From positions 31,096 through 95,095 of the forward strand of contig JAEEIU010000022.1 in assembly GCA_016281495.1 (NCBI GenBank): 64,000 nt of DNA, given 5' to 3'. The notes beneath the pieces are model-generated. The model was given only the letters and a program-made list of their open reading frames with translations, was not told where the DNA came from and did not search any database. This document shows positions 25,211 to 32,673 of the stretch, piece by piece. The stretch's first letter is position 1, and each line of letters opens with the position of its first letter. The translations under genes and the position numbers were made by a program. Source of the DNA: Treponema sp. (GTDB lineage Bacteria > Spirochaetota > Spirochaetia > Treponematales > Treponemataceae).

Positions 25211-25762
25211 CTATCTTGAGCAGTCTCCGCAGCCACAGGAGTCTCCGCAGGAACCTCCACAGCCACCACCACATGAAGAGCAGCCACCACCGCAGCCGCC
25301 ACATCCACCCTTGAGTGCATTCAATTCTTCCGGTAATGCCTCACGTACTTCTACAACGGTAACTTCAAAATGCAGGTTTTTTCCCGCAAGGTCATGGTTT
25401 GCGTCAACCGTGATTCCGTCTTCGCTTACTTCCTTTACCGTAACGATGCATGGACCATTTGGACCCATTCCCTGAAACTGGCTTCCAACCTGAATATCGC
25501 CTTCAACTTCAAAATTGTCGCGTGGCATCTTTATGACAAGGGCAGGGTCATATTCGCCGTAAGCATCCTTTGGCTCAAGGTATGCAGTAATCTTTTCACC
25601 CGGTTCCTTGCCTTCAAGCATTTCTTCCAGTTTTGGCAAAAGATAATGGGTTCCCTGAATGTATGTAAACGGATCTGATTTGCTTGAATCGTCTATTACA
25701 GTGTCATCGTCACCCTTAAGGATATAGTCGATGGTAACAACACGGTCTTTTTCAATTTTCAT
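25211..25762 (-). CDS. slyD: SlyD-type FKBP peptidyl-prolyl isomerase with cysteine-rich tail
   Basis: A 183-residue protein with GAGGA before ATG 25762. Residues 1-70 and 120-145 form the FKBP domain (VVTIDYILKGDDDTVIDDSS; LEEMLEGKEPGEKITAYLEP), and the inserted chaperone flap lies between them (DPALVIKMPRDNFEVEGDIQ onwards), the SlyD arrangement. The last about 33 residues are almost all Gly, Cys and Ser, with nine cysteines and no histidine. E. coli SlyD has a His/Cys/Asp-rich tail that binds nickel; an all-cysteine version suggests a soft metal such as zinc, nickel or copper. The protein acts in folding and possibly metal delivery in the cytosol. Confidence 0.88.
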   Translation of the reverse strand: MKIEKDRVVTIDYILKGDDDTVIDDSSKSDPFTYIQGTHYLLPKLEEMLEGKEPGEKITAYLEPKDAYGEYDPALVIKMPRDNFEVEGDIQVGSQFQGMGPNGPCIVTVKEVSEDGITVDANHDLAGKNLHFEVTVVEVREALPEELNALKGGCGGCGGGCSSCGGGCGGSCGDSCGCGDCSR

Positions 25763-25813
25763 GATTGAGTCCTCTTGGATAATTTCATGGAACTGTCAAA
25801 AGAGTTCCAACCT

Positions 25814-25895
25814 TGTCATTATCGGGCTAGACCCGATAATCTATATTATTGCGCTATAAGTAGGTAGAGATTGCCGGATCCTGTCCGGCAATGAC
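25814..25895. repeat. Two short palindromes of the CCGG/CGGG class
   Basis: TTATCGGGCTAGACCCGATAA (core within 25814-25841) and ATTGCCGGATCCTGTCCGGCAAT (25870-25895) occupy the gap between slyD and the NifU-domain gene. Both have the TGTCATT.../...ATGAC context seen in the palindromes at 8646, 36483, 36535 and in the 53.6-kb array. Confidence 0.75.
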
Positions 25896-25908
25896 CTGGG
25901 CTTTGTCC

Positions 25909-26148
25909 TTAGAATTCCTGAACAACTTCTGTGATTTCGGGGCATGTTTCCTTGAGGTAGCGCTCGATGCCCATCTTTAAGGTCATGGTAGCCATAGGAC
26001 AGCCGTCACATGCACCGGTCAGCTTGATGTGTACTTTTTTATCATCATCTATGTTGATGAACTCCATGTCTCCGCCTTCTGCATTTAGTGCGGGACGGAA
26101 TGCGTCTAAAGTCTCCAGGACCTTGGTTTTAAGTGCTTCGTCAACCAT
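25909..26148 (-). CDS. NifU C-terminal-domain (Nfu-type) iron-sulfur cluster protein
   Basis: A 79-residue protein consisting of a single Nfu domain. The CxxC motif in TGACDGCPMATMTLKMGIER binds a transient [4Fe-4S] cluster shared by two monomers. Nfu proteins pass clusters to apo-enzymes in the cytosol. GGAG precedes the ATG at 26148. The gene is divergent from the chemoreceptor gene, with the 270-bp gap holding the latter's promoters. No other iron-sulfur assembly genes are in the window. Confidence 0.92.
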   Translation of the reverse strand: MVDEALKTKVLETLDAFRPALNAEGGDMEFINIDDDKKVHIKLTGACDGCPMATMTLKMGIERYLKETCPEITEVVQEF

Positions 26149-26221
26149 ATCAGTCTCCTACTTTTATGCTAATAAAATACAGGATTTATCGGGTTTTGGC
26201 TATAGGTTTTTGAAAGAAATA

Positions 26222-26249
26222 GGAAAAATCAAGCTGCTTTGTCCGATAA
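26222..26249 (+). promoter_or_regulatory. Candidate sigma-28 (FliA) promoter
   Basis: GTCCGATAA at 26241-26249 matches the sigma-28 -10 consensus GCCGATAA in 7 of 8 positions over its last eight bases, with an A-rich GAAAAATC at the expected -35 distance (a weak match to TAAAGTTT). It is about 170 bp upstream of the chemoreceptor start. Confidence 0.4.
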
Positions 26250-26274
26250 TCTAAGGGTATAACTTGTGGGATAC

Positions 26275-26303
26275 TTGAAAAAATATTGTTTTTGCTGTAC
26301 AAT
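26275..26303 (+). promoter_or_regulatory. Sigma-70-type promoter upstream of the chemoreceptor
   Basis: TTGAAA (26275-26280), a 17-bp spacer, and TACAAT (26298-26303). It would give a leader of about 110 bases before ATG 26421. Confidence 0.6.
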
Positions 26304-26420
26304 TTAAGCAAAATTACAAAATATCATCAAGTTTCATATTTTCCCAAGTTAACCAAAATCAAGAAAGAATGTTTTATTGTAAAATGGCTATTATAGAGAG
26401 TTTTTTTTTGAGAGGTAATT

Positions 26421-28319
26421 ATGGCAGATAATTATGAACAGACAAGAAAAATACCCGTAAGTCTTTATGTCCTGGATGCGTGCATTCTTTTCCCAAGCAT
26501 CATTTATACGGCAGTTATAATGGCCGCAACCCGTATGATTGGAAATCCGCTTGATACAATTCCACATGCTATAGGACAGATGGCAAAAGTTGTCTTTTCT
26601 CCGGTAATTCTGGCTTATTTTGCATTCCTTATTGCTGTGGTACTTGTAAGCACGATGATTATCTATAAGAAAATTGCAGCCTATGACGGTTCGGAAGAAT
26701 CTTGTGTGGAATGCAACAAGGCCCAGGGACTTCTTATCAACGTGAATATTGTAAGTGCCATTGTACACGGCATTCTTTTTGGCGTATTGCTTTCTGTCAT
26801 TGCAACTAAAAAGGGCATTCATCTTCCCATGTTGCCAAGCGTGCTGCTTAGTTTCGGAGCTACCATGCTTTGGGGCATTACTTCCTATGTACTCTGGATT
26901 GAGGCCTTTGAAAGGTGGATGTCGTTTGTTCCGTTCAGAAAGGAATTCATGTCGTTCGGACTCATAATGCGAAACAGCTTTGTTGCGATTCTTACTTGTC
27001 TGGGACTCGTGTGCTGTGTTTTTGCTCCGATCTTCTCTTTTGGCAACATAATTGGCACTGAATATCTTTCTGTAAATGGATTTGTATTCGGCAAGCTTTT
27101 TGTCCTGACAATAGTCGCCATGCTGTTGAATGTTCTGGACATCTTCCTCTTGATGCGTGGATTCATGGGAAAGGTAAATACTGTATCCAACTATACCAAT
27201 GACATTGCAAAGGGTGACTATACTTCGGATTCCCTCAAGGTCCTTAGCCGCGATGAATTTGGCCTTTTGATAAACGACTTGAACAGGTCCCACAGTGCCA
27301 CACGCGGCCTGCTGCATAAAATCAAGGACAATGTTGATGTAAGTACAGGTGTTGCCCGAGAATTGAGCACGAACATGACCGAGACCTCTGCCACAGTCGA
27401 ACAGATTGTAAGCAACATAAACCTTATCCGCGACAAAATGGAAGCTCAGGCTGCAGGTGTTGAGGAAGCCGGTTCCGCCACAAGGGAAATCCTTGGAAAC
27501 ATCGAGGGCCTGAATAACAACATCGAGAGCCAGTCTGCCGGTCTTGAACAAAGCTCAGCCGCAGTACGCCAGATGGTGGCAAACATTCAGTCTGTTACCC
27601 GTGTCCTGGAGAAAAATGCTACAGCTGTTTCACAGTTGGAAAAGGCATCAAATCTTGGTCTTGAGCGTGTTGATTCTGCCGTTAAAATGTCAAACAAGAT
27701 TCTTGCTGACTCAAGCGGTCTTTTGGAGGCTTCGGCAGTCATTCAGAATATCGCAAGCCAGACAAACCTTCTTGCCATGAATGCCGCAATTGAGGCCGCC
27801 CATGCAGGAAGTTCGGGAGCCGGTTTTGCCGTTGTTGCCGATGAAATCAGAAAGCTTGCCGAGCAGAGCAATACACAGGGTAAGAGGATTGCAGCCAGCT
27901 TAAAGAGCTTCAATACCGTCATCCAGGGGCTTTCAGGAAGCAACAAGCTTGTGCAGGAACAGTTTGACGAAATCATGAAGCTTACCACAGTTGTCCGTGA
28001 TCAGGAAGAAGTAGTTATGAATGCCATGCGTGAGCAGGAGACTGGTTCAGCACAGGTTATGGAGGCCATGAAGAGCATCGATGATTCAACCGCCGAGGTA
28101 AAGAGCAATTCACAGGAAATGCTGAGCGGCGGAAAACAGATTGTTGCGGAAATGGATGAACTGGGAACTTCTACTGCATTGATAACAAGTTCCATCTCCG
28201 AGATGGCAGCTGGTACAGAGCAAATTATAGAAGCGATTGAAAACGTAAACCGTTCATCTTTGAACAACAAGGAAAATATGGACGGCCTTATGCAATCGGT
28301 AAGCACATTCAAGCTGTAA
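26421..28319 (+). CDS. Methyl-accepting chemotaxis protein with six-helix membrane domain
   Basis: A 632-residue chemoreceptor with GAGAGGTAATT before ATG 26421. Six hydrophobic helices lie in the first about 255 residues ([60 protein letters not shown] and three more), with short loops and no large periplasmic sensor. A HAMP-like linker ([20 protein letters not shown]) precedes the coiled-coil signalling domain, whose tip is [17 protein letters not shown]...[16 protein letters not shown], the CheA/CheW contact region. It would report to the chemotaxis machinery, sensing inside or near the membrane. Two candidate promoters lie upstream and a bidirectional terminator downstream. Confidence 0.93.
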   Translation: MADNYEQTRKIPVSLYVLDACILFPSIIYTAVIMAATRMIGNPLDTIPHAIGQMAKVVFSPVILAYFAFLIAVVLVSTMIIYKKIAAYDGSEESCVECNKAQGLLINVNIVSAIVHGILFGVLLSVIATKKGIHLPMLPSVLLSFGATMLWGITSYVLWIEAFERWMSFVPFRKEFMSFGLIMRNSFVAILTCLGLVCCVFAPIFSFGNIIGTEYLSVNGFVFGKLFVLTIVAMLLNVLDIFLLMRGFMGKVNTVSNYTNDIAKGDYTSDSLKVLSRDEFGLLINDLNRSHSATRGLLHKIKDNVDVSTGVARELSTNMTETSATVEQIVSNINLIRDKMEAQAAGVEEAGSATREILGNIEGLNNNIESQSAGLEQSSAAVRQMVANIQSVTRVLEKNATAVSQLEKASNLGLERVDSAVKMSNKILADSSGLLEASAVIQNIASQTNLLAMNAAIEAAHAGSSGAGFAVVADEIRKLAEQSNTQGKRIAASLKSFNTVIQGLSGSNKLVQEQFDEIMKLTTVVRDQEEVVMNAMREQETGSAQVMEAMKSIDDSTAEVKSNSQEMLSGGKQIVAEMDELGTSTALITSSISEMAAGTEQIIEAIENVNRSSLNNKENMDGLMQSVSTFKL

Positions 28320-28382
28320 AAACATAGGGCAATCACCATACCCCACCGCAGAGAAGCGGGGTATTAAACCCTGTGCACGAAT

Positions 28383-28421
28383 AAAAAACCCCGGGATTGT
28401 GAGTCCTGGGGTCTTTTTTTT
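28383..28421. terminator. Bidirectional terminator between the chemoreceptor and purD
   Basis: The stem ACCCCGGGA/TCCTGGGGT has six-plus A on its left and seven-plus T on its right, so it can end transcription from both convergent genes. Confidence 0.88.
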
Positions 28422-28436
28422 CATTCAATTTCTTTA

Positions 28437-29801
28437 TCAGGTGGATTCGGCCGCTCCGGGGAGGCCTATGTCCTTGCGGTAGAACATTCCGTCGAAGTGG
28501 ATTGTCCTCATTGCGTTGTAAGCTTTGTTCCATGCGTCATCGAATGTGTCACCGTATGCTGAACATGCCAGTACGCGTCCTCCGCTGGTCACAAGTCCGG
28601 TGTAATTGTCCTGGGTTGAATGGTCGGCACGTCTGTCTGCGATGGCACCGGCAATGAATACTTTTGCACCGCTTGTTGAAAGCTCATCTTTTTCTGCAAA
28701 GATAGGAATTCCCTTGTTGTATTCCCTTGGATAGCCACCACTGACTGCAACCGGGGCAACCACATAACCTTTTTTCCATCCAAGATTGAATTTGTTCAGG
28801 TCGCCGTTTATGATTGACTCACACAAACGTTCAAAGTCAAAGCTCATGAGTGGGAAAACAGCCTGAGTTTCAGGATCTCCAAGACGGACATTGTATTCCA
28901 GACATTTTGGACCGTCTTCCGTAAGCATTATGCCAAAGAAGATGAATCCACGGTAATCATAGCCTTCCTCAATCAAACCACGGAGTGTAGGCTGCAGGAT
29001 GTTCTTTTCAAACTGGGATTGAATCAGCGGGGTAACATCGTCAATAGGTGATACGGCTCCCATTCCGCCAGTATTTGGTCCCTTGGCACCCTCGCACAAT
29101 CTCTTGTGGTCACGTGCAGGCAGGAACGGAAGGATTGTAGCGTTTCCGGCTTTTGCTGATTCCGGTGTAACAGAAACCGCCGCCAGAATTGAAATCTCGG
29201 TTCCACGGAGGTATTCTTCGATTACAACTTTTGAACCGGCTTTTCCAACCTTGCCATTTTCCATCAGGTCTTTAATGGCATCGCGGGCTTCCTGTATTGT
29301 CATGGCAACAACAACACCCTTTCCTGCAGCCAGACCGTCCGCCTTGATTACGATAGGGGCTCCCTGTTCTTCTATATATTCCAGAGCCTTGTCCTTGTCG
29401 TTGAATGTGGCGCTTTTTGCACAGGCAACACCGTATTTGTTCATAAAGGCCTTTGCAAGATGTTTGCTTGCTTCCAGCTGGGCCGCAGCCTGTTTTGCAC
29501 CTACAGTCGGGATGTCTGCCGCCCAAAATGCATCAGCGATTCCATCCGCAAGAGGATCCTCGGGCCCGATAACTGCCATTGTACAGCCTTCATGCCGTGC
29601 GATTTGAACAGCAGCTTCCTTTAAGCTTGCATTTGCACTGACATAATCGCAGTCAGAGGGGGATACATTCCGGCACTTTGCTTCATGAGCGGTACCGCCG
29701 TTACCAGGTACACAGATAATCTCAGATACATACATGCTCTGAGCCAATTTCCAGGCAATTGTGTGTTCGCGTCCGCCATTACCAATAACAATAACTTTCA
29801 T
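28437..29801 (-). CDS. purD: Phosphoribosylamine-glycine ligase
   Basis: A 454-residue ATP-grasp enzyme that joins glycine to phosphoribosylamine, step two of purine synthesis. The N terminus MKVIVIGNGGREHTIAWKLA and the motifs IGPEDPLADGIAD, APIVIKADGLAAGKGVVVA, GPNTGGMGAVSP and YNVRLGDPETQAV are typical. The start is placed at ATG 29801; the frame stays open to 29981 but the extra 60 residues are translated repeat sequence. There is no ribosome-binding site; TATAAT sits six bases before the ATG, so a leaderless mRNA is expected. It is slightly longer than the usual 420-430 residues, ending KDIGLPGAAEST. It stands alone with its own promoter. Confidence 0.95.
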   Translation of the reverse strand: MKVIVIGNGGREHTIAWKLAQSMYVSEIICVPGNGGTAHEAKCRNVSPSDCDYVSANASLKEAAVQIARHEGCTMAVIGPEDPLADGIADAFWAADIPTVGAKQAAAQLEASKHLAKAFMNKYGVACAKSATFNDKDKALEYIEEQGAPIVIKADGLAAGKGVVVAMTIQEARDAIKDLMENGKVGKAGSKVVIEEYLRGTEISILAAVSVTPESAKAGNATILPFLPARDHKRLCEGAKGPNTGGMGAVSPIDDVTPLIQSQFEKNILQPTLRGLIEEGYDYRGFIFFGIMLTEDGPKCLEYNVRLGDPETQAVFPLMSFDFERLCESIINGDLNKFNLGWKKGYVVAPVAVSGGYPREYNKGIPIFAEKDELSTSGAKVFIAGAIADRRADHSTQDNYTGLVTSGGRVLACSAYGDTFDDAWNKAYNAMRTIHFDGMFYRKDIGLPGAAEST

Positions 29802-29807
29802 GGGAAT

Positions 29808-29836
29808 ATTATAATTGAATGCACAATAAAATTCAA
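29808..29836 (-). promoter_or_regulatory. Promoter of purD, predicted to make a leaderless mRNA
   Basis: On the minus strand TTGAAT (29831-29836), a 17-bp spacer, and TATAAT (29808-29813) are followed by six bases and the purD ATG. The -10 box lies inside the outer arm of the nested inverted repeat. Confidence 0.7.
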
Positions 29837-30105
29837 TAATTATATGAGGTAAGTGCAAATAGACTGAATTTATAAAAGTTTTATTGATAATAGAGGAAGC
29901 ACTTTCATTCTCGGCGGGAACCGGGTCACTGAGGCATAATGTGTGGTCTAGGGTATTTGACTCCCTGCGGTCGCACCACACAAATGCCTCTGCGCCCCGA
30001 ACCCCGCCTACATTACAGTGCTTCCTCCCTGTAACATGTATCTTTCAATCCAATTCTTTTTGCACTTACCTCATTCTTATGCAATGTTAAGCATTCAATT
30101 ATAAT
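29808..30105. repeat. 298-bp nested imperfect inverted repeat upstream of purD
   Basis: Outer arms ATTATAATTGAATGC (29808-29822) and its exact complement (30091-30105). Next arms ATGAGGTAAGTGCAAA (29844-29859) and TTTGCACTTACCTCAT. Inner arms GAGGAAGCACT/AGTGCTTCCTC, GGCGGG/CCCGCC, GAGGCAT/ATGCCTC and TGTGTGG/CCACACA. The centre contains AGGGTATTTGACTCCCTGCG, which resembles a tRNA T-arm. I see no gene in this stretch. It could be a transposon-like miniature element, a structured RNA, or a regulatory cruciform. Confidence 0.75.
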
Positions 30106-30172
30106 CTAGGTTATCAGCAGAAGGAAAATTAAGAATTAAGAATTATGAATTATGAATTAAATTCAAATCTGG

Positions 30173-30201
30173 TTGACTTAAATCGCTTTTTGACACATAA
30201 T
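30173..30201 (+). promoter_or_regulatory. Promoter of the small barrel protein gene
   Basis: TTGACT (30173-30178), a 17-bp spacer, and CATAAT (30196-30201). The resulting leader of about 47 bases contains a hairpin (30208-30236). Confidence 0.65.
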
Positions 30202-30207
30202 TATTGT

Positions 30208-30236
30208 TAAAGTGCAGGATTATTCCTGCTTCACTT
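30208..30236 (+). promoter_or_regulatory. 5' leader stem-loop ahead of the barrel gene
   Basis: AAAGTGCAGGA and TCCTGCTTCACTTT pair around a short loop at the predicted mRNA 5' end. It stops just before AAGGAG, leaving the ribosome site open, so mRNA protection is a plausible role. Confidence 0.5.
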
Positions 30237-30254
30237 TACTTAAGGAGAATTATT

Positions 30255-30908
30255 ATGAAGAAATTGATTGCACTGATTGCAGTAGCGGTTACTGCTGTGG
30301 CCGTTGCGGCTGCTGATCCGCTTATTGTAATTCATGGTTTTGTAAATTTGAATGCCCTGGGTACATCATGGGAACATGCTTCAGACAATGATAGTGCTTT
30401 TGGTGCCTTTGGTGACAATGTTTCCATTGGTGGTGGTGTTGGCGTAAACATTCCTTTTGCCGGTTATTTCGGAGTTCAGCCTGGAGTGGACATTTATGGA
30501 AATAGGGTTGGTACAAAGAATAGTGATACTGGTGTAGTGAGCTCATGCAGTTACGTTTCTTTGGACATTCCTCTTCTTTTTACAGCTAAAGTTGAAAAGT
30601 GGAATTTCCAGATTGGACCCTATCTTTCAATTCCTCTTGGGGATTTGAAGTTTACAGAAAAAAGTGGTGGAGCAGAGAGTAGTACTGATATTGATATTGC
30701 CTCTAATGCTCTCGTCGGTATGCTCTTTGGCGTGGGATATGAGGAGCGCCTTGGATTGGGACGCCTCGTTTTCGGTGCCCGCTATATGCTTGATTTTGCA
30801 CCGATTACATTAGAAAATGATTATGGACCTGATGTTAAACTCTTTACCCGTCGTGGTCTTGAAATCGACATCGGCTACAAGGTTCCGCTTACATTCTTTG
30901 GCGGCTGA
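30255..30908 (+). CDS. Small outer-membrane beta-barrel protein
   Basis: A 217-residue protein starting at ATG 30255 behind AAGGAG; an upstream in-frame ATG at 30204 lies at the promoter. The signal peptide is KKLIALIAVAVTAVAVAAA. The mature part shows about eight amphipathic strands (SIGGGVGVNIPFAGYFGVQP, WNFQIGPYLSIPLGDLKFT, LVFGARYMLDFAPITLEND) and ends LEIDIGYKVPLTFFGG, matching the general OmpX/OmpW-like outer-membrane barrel pattern. No specific family was recognised. It has its own promoter, a structured leader and a terminator, suggesting a strongly expressed single gene. Confidence 0.7.
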   Translation: MKKLIALIAVAVTAVAVAAADPLIVIHGFVNLNALGTSWEHASDNDSAFGAFGDNVSIGGGVGVNIPFAGYFGVQPGVDIYGNRVGTKNSDTGVVSSCSYVSLDIPLLFTAKVEKWNFQIGPYLSIPLGDLKFTEKSGGAESSTDIDIASNALVGMLFGVGYEERLGLGRLVFGARYMLDFAPITLENDYGPDVKLFTRRGLEIDIGYKVPLTFFGG

Positions 30909-30929
30909 TTTTAGCTGACTTAAACTATA

Positions 30930-30966
30930 AATCCCTGTGGTCATGTGGCTGCGGGGATTTTTTATT
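30930..30966 (+). terminator. Terminator after the small barrel gene
   Basis: AATCCCTG/CGGGGATT stem-loop followed by TTTTTTATTT. Confidence 0.85.
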
Positions 30967-31091
30967 TAGGAATTAACCGTAATGTTTCCTGCACTTTATC
31001 AAAAGGGAAATGTGTATAGTGTGATATAGTATTCAGGTCAATACCTTTAAACTCATCAGGTGTATATATAAAGTCATCCAGCAGATTCTCC

Positions 31092-31299
31092 TTATGCTTT
31101 TACAGAAAGGTTCTCTTTAATCTGCAGGACCTGCTCCAGGGGGAGGCCAATTGCCTGAGAGATTTGCTCCGGGGTATTTACACCCATCTTAAGAAAGTTC
31201 TCCGCGACCTCTATGGCTTTTTCTGCTTTTCCTTCTTCATAGGAGATTTCTTTTTCTTCATCTATTGTCTGCTGCCATGTCATATATTGTTTCCTCCAG
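31092..31299 (-). pseudogene. Truncated C-terminal copy of an Rpn family gene
   Basis: This encodes only the last about 69 residues of the Rpn protein (from WRKQYMTWQQTIDEEKEISY to ENLSVKA, then stop), nearly identical to the end of the complete copy at 31437-32267. Upstream of codon WRKQ the match stops and a short palindromic spacer (GTCGCAAGCTGCGCTTGC and similar) begins. The downstream flank is also similar between the two copies, so this is a tandem duplication of the 3' end. Confidence 0.85.
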
Positions 31300-31436
31300 T
31301 CGCAAGCTGCGCTTGCTCTCAGAGTTTTTACTTGCTCGTCGCAAGCTGTTGCTTGCTAAGGCTCTCATTTTTTGCAAGCAAAAAAAAACGTAAAAACTCA
31401 CCAGTTAAATATATAAAGCTTCTACCTGATTCTCTC

Positions 31437-32267
31437 TTACGCTTTTACTGAAAGCTTTTCCTTAATCTGTAGGACCTGCTCAAGAGGAAGACCGATGGCC
31501 TGAGAGATTTGCTCCGGAGTATTTACACCCATCTTAAGAAAGTTCTCTGCGGATTCTATGGCTTTTTCAGATTTTCCCTCAGCACGACCTTCTTCATAGG
31601 AGATTTCTTTTTCTTCATCAATCGTCTGCTGCCATGTCATATACTGCTTCCTCCACTTCATGTTTTTCTTGGCGAAGCGAACTTTCTTTTCTAGCGATTT
31701 AGTCAGCTCACTGTCGGCTTTCTGCCCTGCAAGGAATCTGAAAAAAGATTTCTCCTCGTCACTCTCCATGTTAGCATATTCTTTGGCATTGAAAAAGACC
31801 TTGAAGGCCCTGTCGTTCAATTTTATTTCAGGATTGTCTCTGCACAAATTCTCAAAGAAATAGACAGGCTTACTTTTCCTGAACGGTGGCTCAAGACACA
31901 GGAAAATCACGTAGGAATCCTTTAGTTTTGAGTATTTGGCACCTTTTGAAAGGTTATCCAGATCTATGATGCTCTGATAATACCTTGCTCTCTTGGGAAG
32001 GTTCTTGTTGCTTGTTGTCTGAATTTCGATGTCAAAGATACGCTTTGCATCACTTGTGTAGACATCGAACCTTACGCTCTTGGAATCCAGGGTTTCCTGC
32101 ATGGTACGCTCTGCTTCCGGTTTCTTCAGCTTGGATATCTTGATGTGAAGCAGCATCTCAAGGACCTGGCGGCACAGCTCCGGCTCACTTTCCATGATTT
32201 TACAGAAAAGGAAATTGTTTGCGAATGTTAGTTCTTCCCATGACGGGTACTTTTTGTTTTTAGGCAT
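31437..32267 (-). CDS. Rpn family recombination-promoting nuclease / PD-(D/E)XK transposase-like protein
   Basis: A 276-residue paralogue of the protein at 9053, similar along most of its length (WEELTFANNFLFCKIMESEP, RFDVYTSDAKRIFDIEIQTT, KRARYYQSIIDLDNLSKGAK). The predicted nuclease core is intact: Asp in RFDVYTSD and DIEIQT. The C-terminal tail is shorter than in the 9053 copy but keeps the helix QISQAIGLPLEQVLQIKEKL. GGAGGT precedes the ATG. A truncated duplicate of its 3' end follows at 31092-31299. As with other Rpn proteins it probably nicks or cuts DNA and promotes recombination; host function is unclear. Confidence 0.85.
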   Translation of the reverse strand: MPKNKKYPSWEELTFANNFLFCKIMESEPELCRQVLEMLLHIKISKLKKPEAERTMQETLDSKSVRFDVYTSDAKRIFDIEIQTTSNKNLPKRARYYQSIIDLDNLSKGAKYSKLKDSYVIFLCLEPPFRKSKPVYFFENLCRDNPEIKLNDRAFKVFFNAKEYANMESDEEKSFFRFLAGQKADSELTKSLEKKVRFAKKNMKWRKQYMTWQQTIDEEKEISYEEGRAEGKSEKAIESAENFLKMGVNTPEQISQAIGLPLEQVLQIKEKLSVKA

Positions 32268-32406
32268 TTTATGACCTCCATACTATTTAACTAGTCATAA
32301 ACTTGCATTTTTAACACATTTTGGGAGAAAAGTTTGAAAAAAAGTGATTTTTTTAATTTCGTGAGGAGTGGTTACGGATTAAAAAAATAACGCATTGATT
32401 CATGTC

Positions 32407-32435
32407 TTGCCTAGATTGGCTGAGTGCGGTATAAT
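32407..32435 (+). promoter_or_regulatory. Promoter of the small protein-DUF4015-mnmE unit
   Basis: TTGCCT (32407-32412), a 17-bp spacer, and TATAAT (32430-32435). The transcript would start near 32442, just before GGGAGA, the ribosome site of the small gene. Confidence 0.7.
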
Positions 32436-32456
32436 GGCACTATTGGGAGATTCAAC

Positions 32457-32666
32457 ATGGACTACTGTATCATAGATTCAAAATCAGGAAAGCCTGTGGA
32501 CTTTGACTTTAAGCCGGTGGAAGAAGCAAAAAAGGCTGTCTGGCGTTCAAGAGAAGACGCTTTTTATTTCCTTGACTGCTTTATCCGCGAAAGTTCTGCT
32601 CAGGAACTCGATTCTGACGCAATAAATAAGGGAAGAGCCCAGTTTACCGTTCAAGAACTCGCATAA
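32457..32666 (+). CDS. Small protein of unknown function
   Basis: A 69-residue protein starting at ATG 32457 after GGGAGA; the frame is open to 32424 but that start lies in the promoter. The sequence is acidic and cytosolic-looking (MDYCIIDSKSGKPVDFDFKP, VWRSREDAFYFLDCFIRESS). No family was recognised. It is the first gene of a three-gene unit, 7 bp before the DUF4015-type gene. Confidence 0.65.
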   Translation: MDYCIIDSKSGKPVDFDFKPVEEAKKAVWRSREDAFYFLDCFIRESSAQELDSDAINKGRAQFTVQELA

Positions 32667-32673
32667 AATTCCG

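Noticed and set aside
26391..27551. A 386-residue open frame on the minus strand opposite the chemoreceptor
   Set aside because: It lies wholly antisense to a clear chemoreceptor, has an amino-acid mix rich in His, Asn, Cys and Lys typical of a shadow frame, and lacks a ribosome site and any motif.
29802..29981. Longer PurD start at 29981
   Set aside because: The 60 extra residues are encoded by the inverted repeat and do not resemble PurD; the family start MKVIVIGNGGREH begins at 29801, next to a well-placed -10 box.
29930..29990. Possible tRNA gene (T-arm-like AGGGTATTTGACTCCCT and an ACCA-like end)
   Set aside because: No D-arm, anticodon arm or complete acceptor stem can be built in the preceding bases, and the conserved TTC of the T-loop is changed; kept only as a feature of the inverted repeat.
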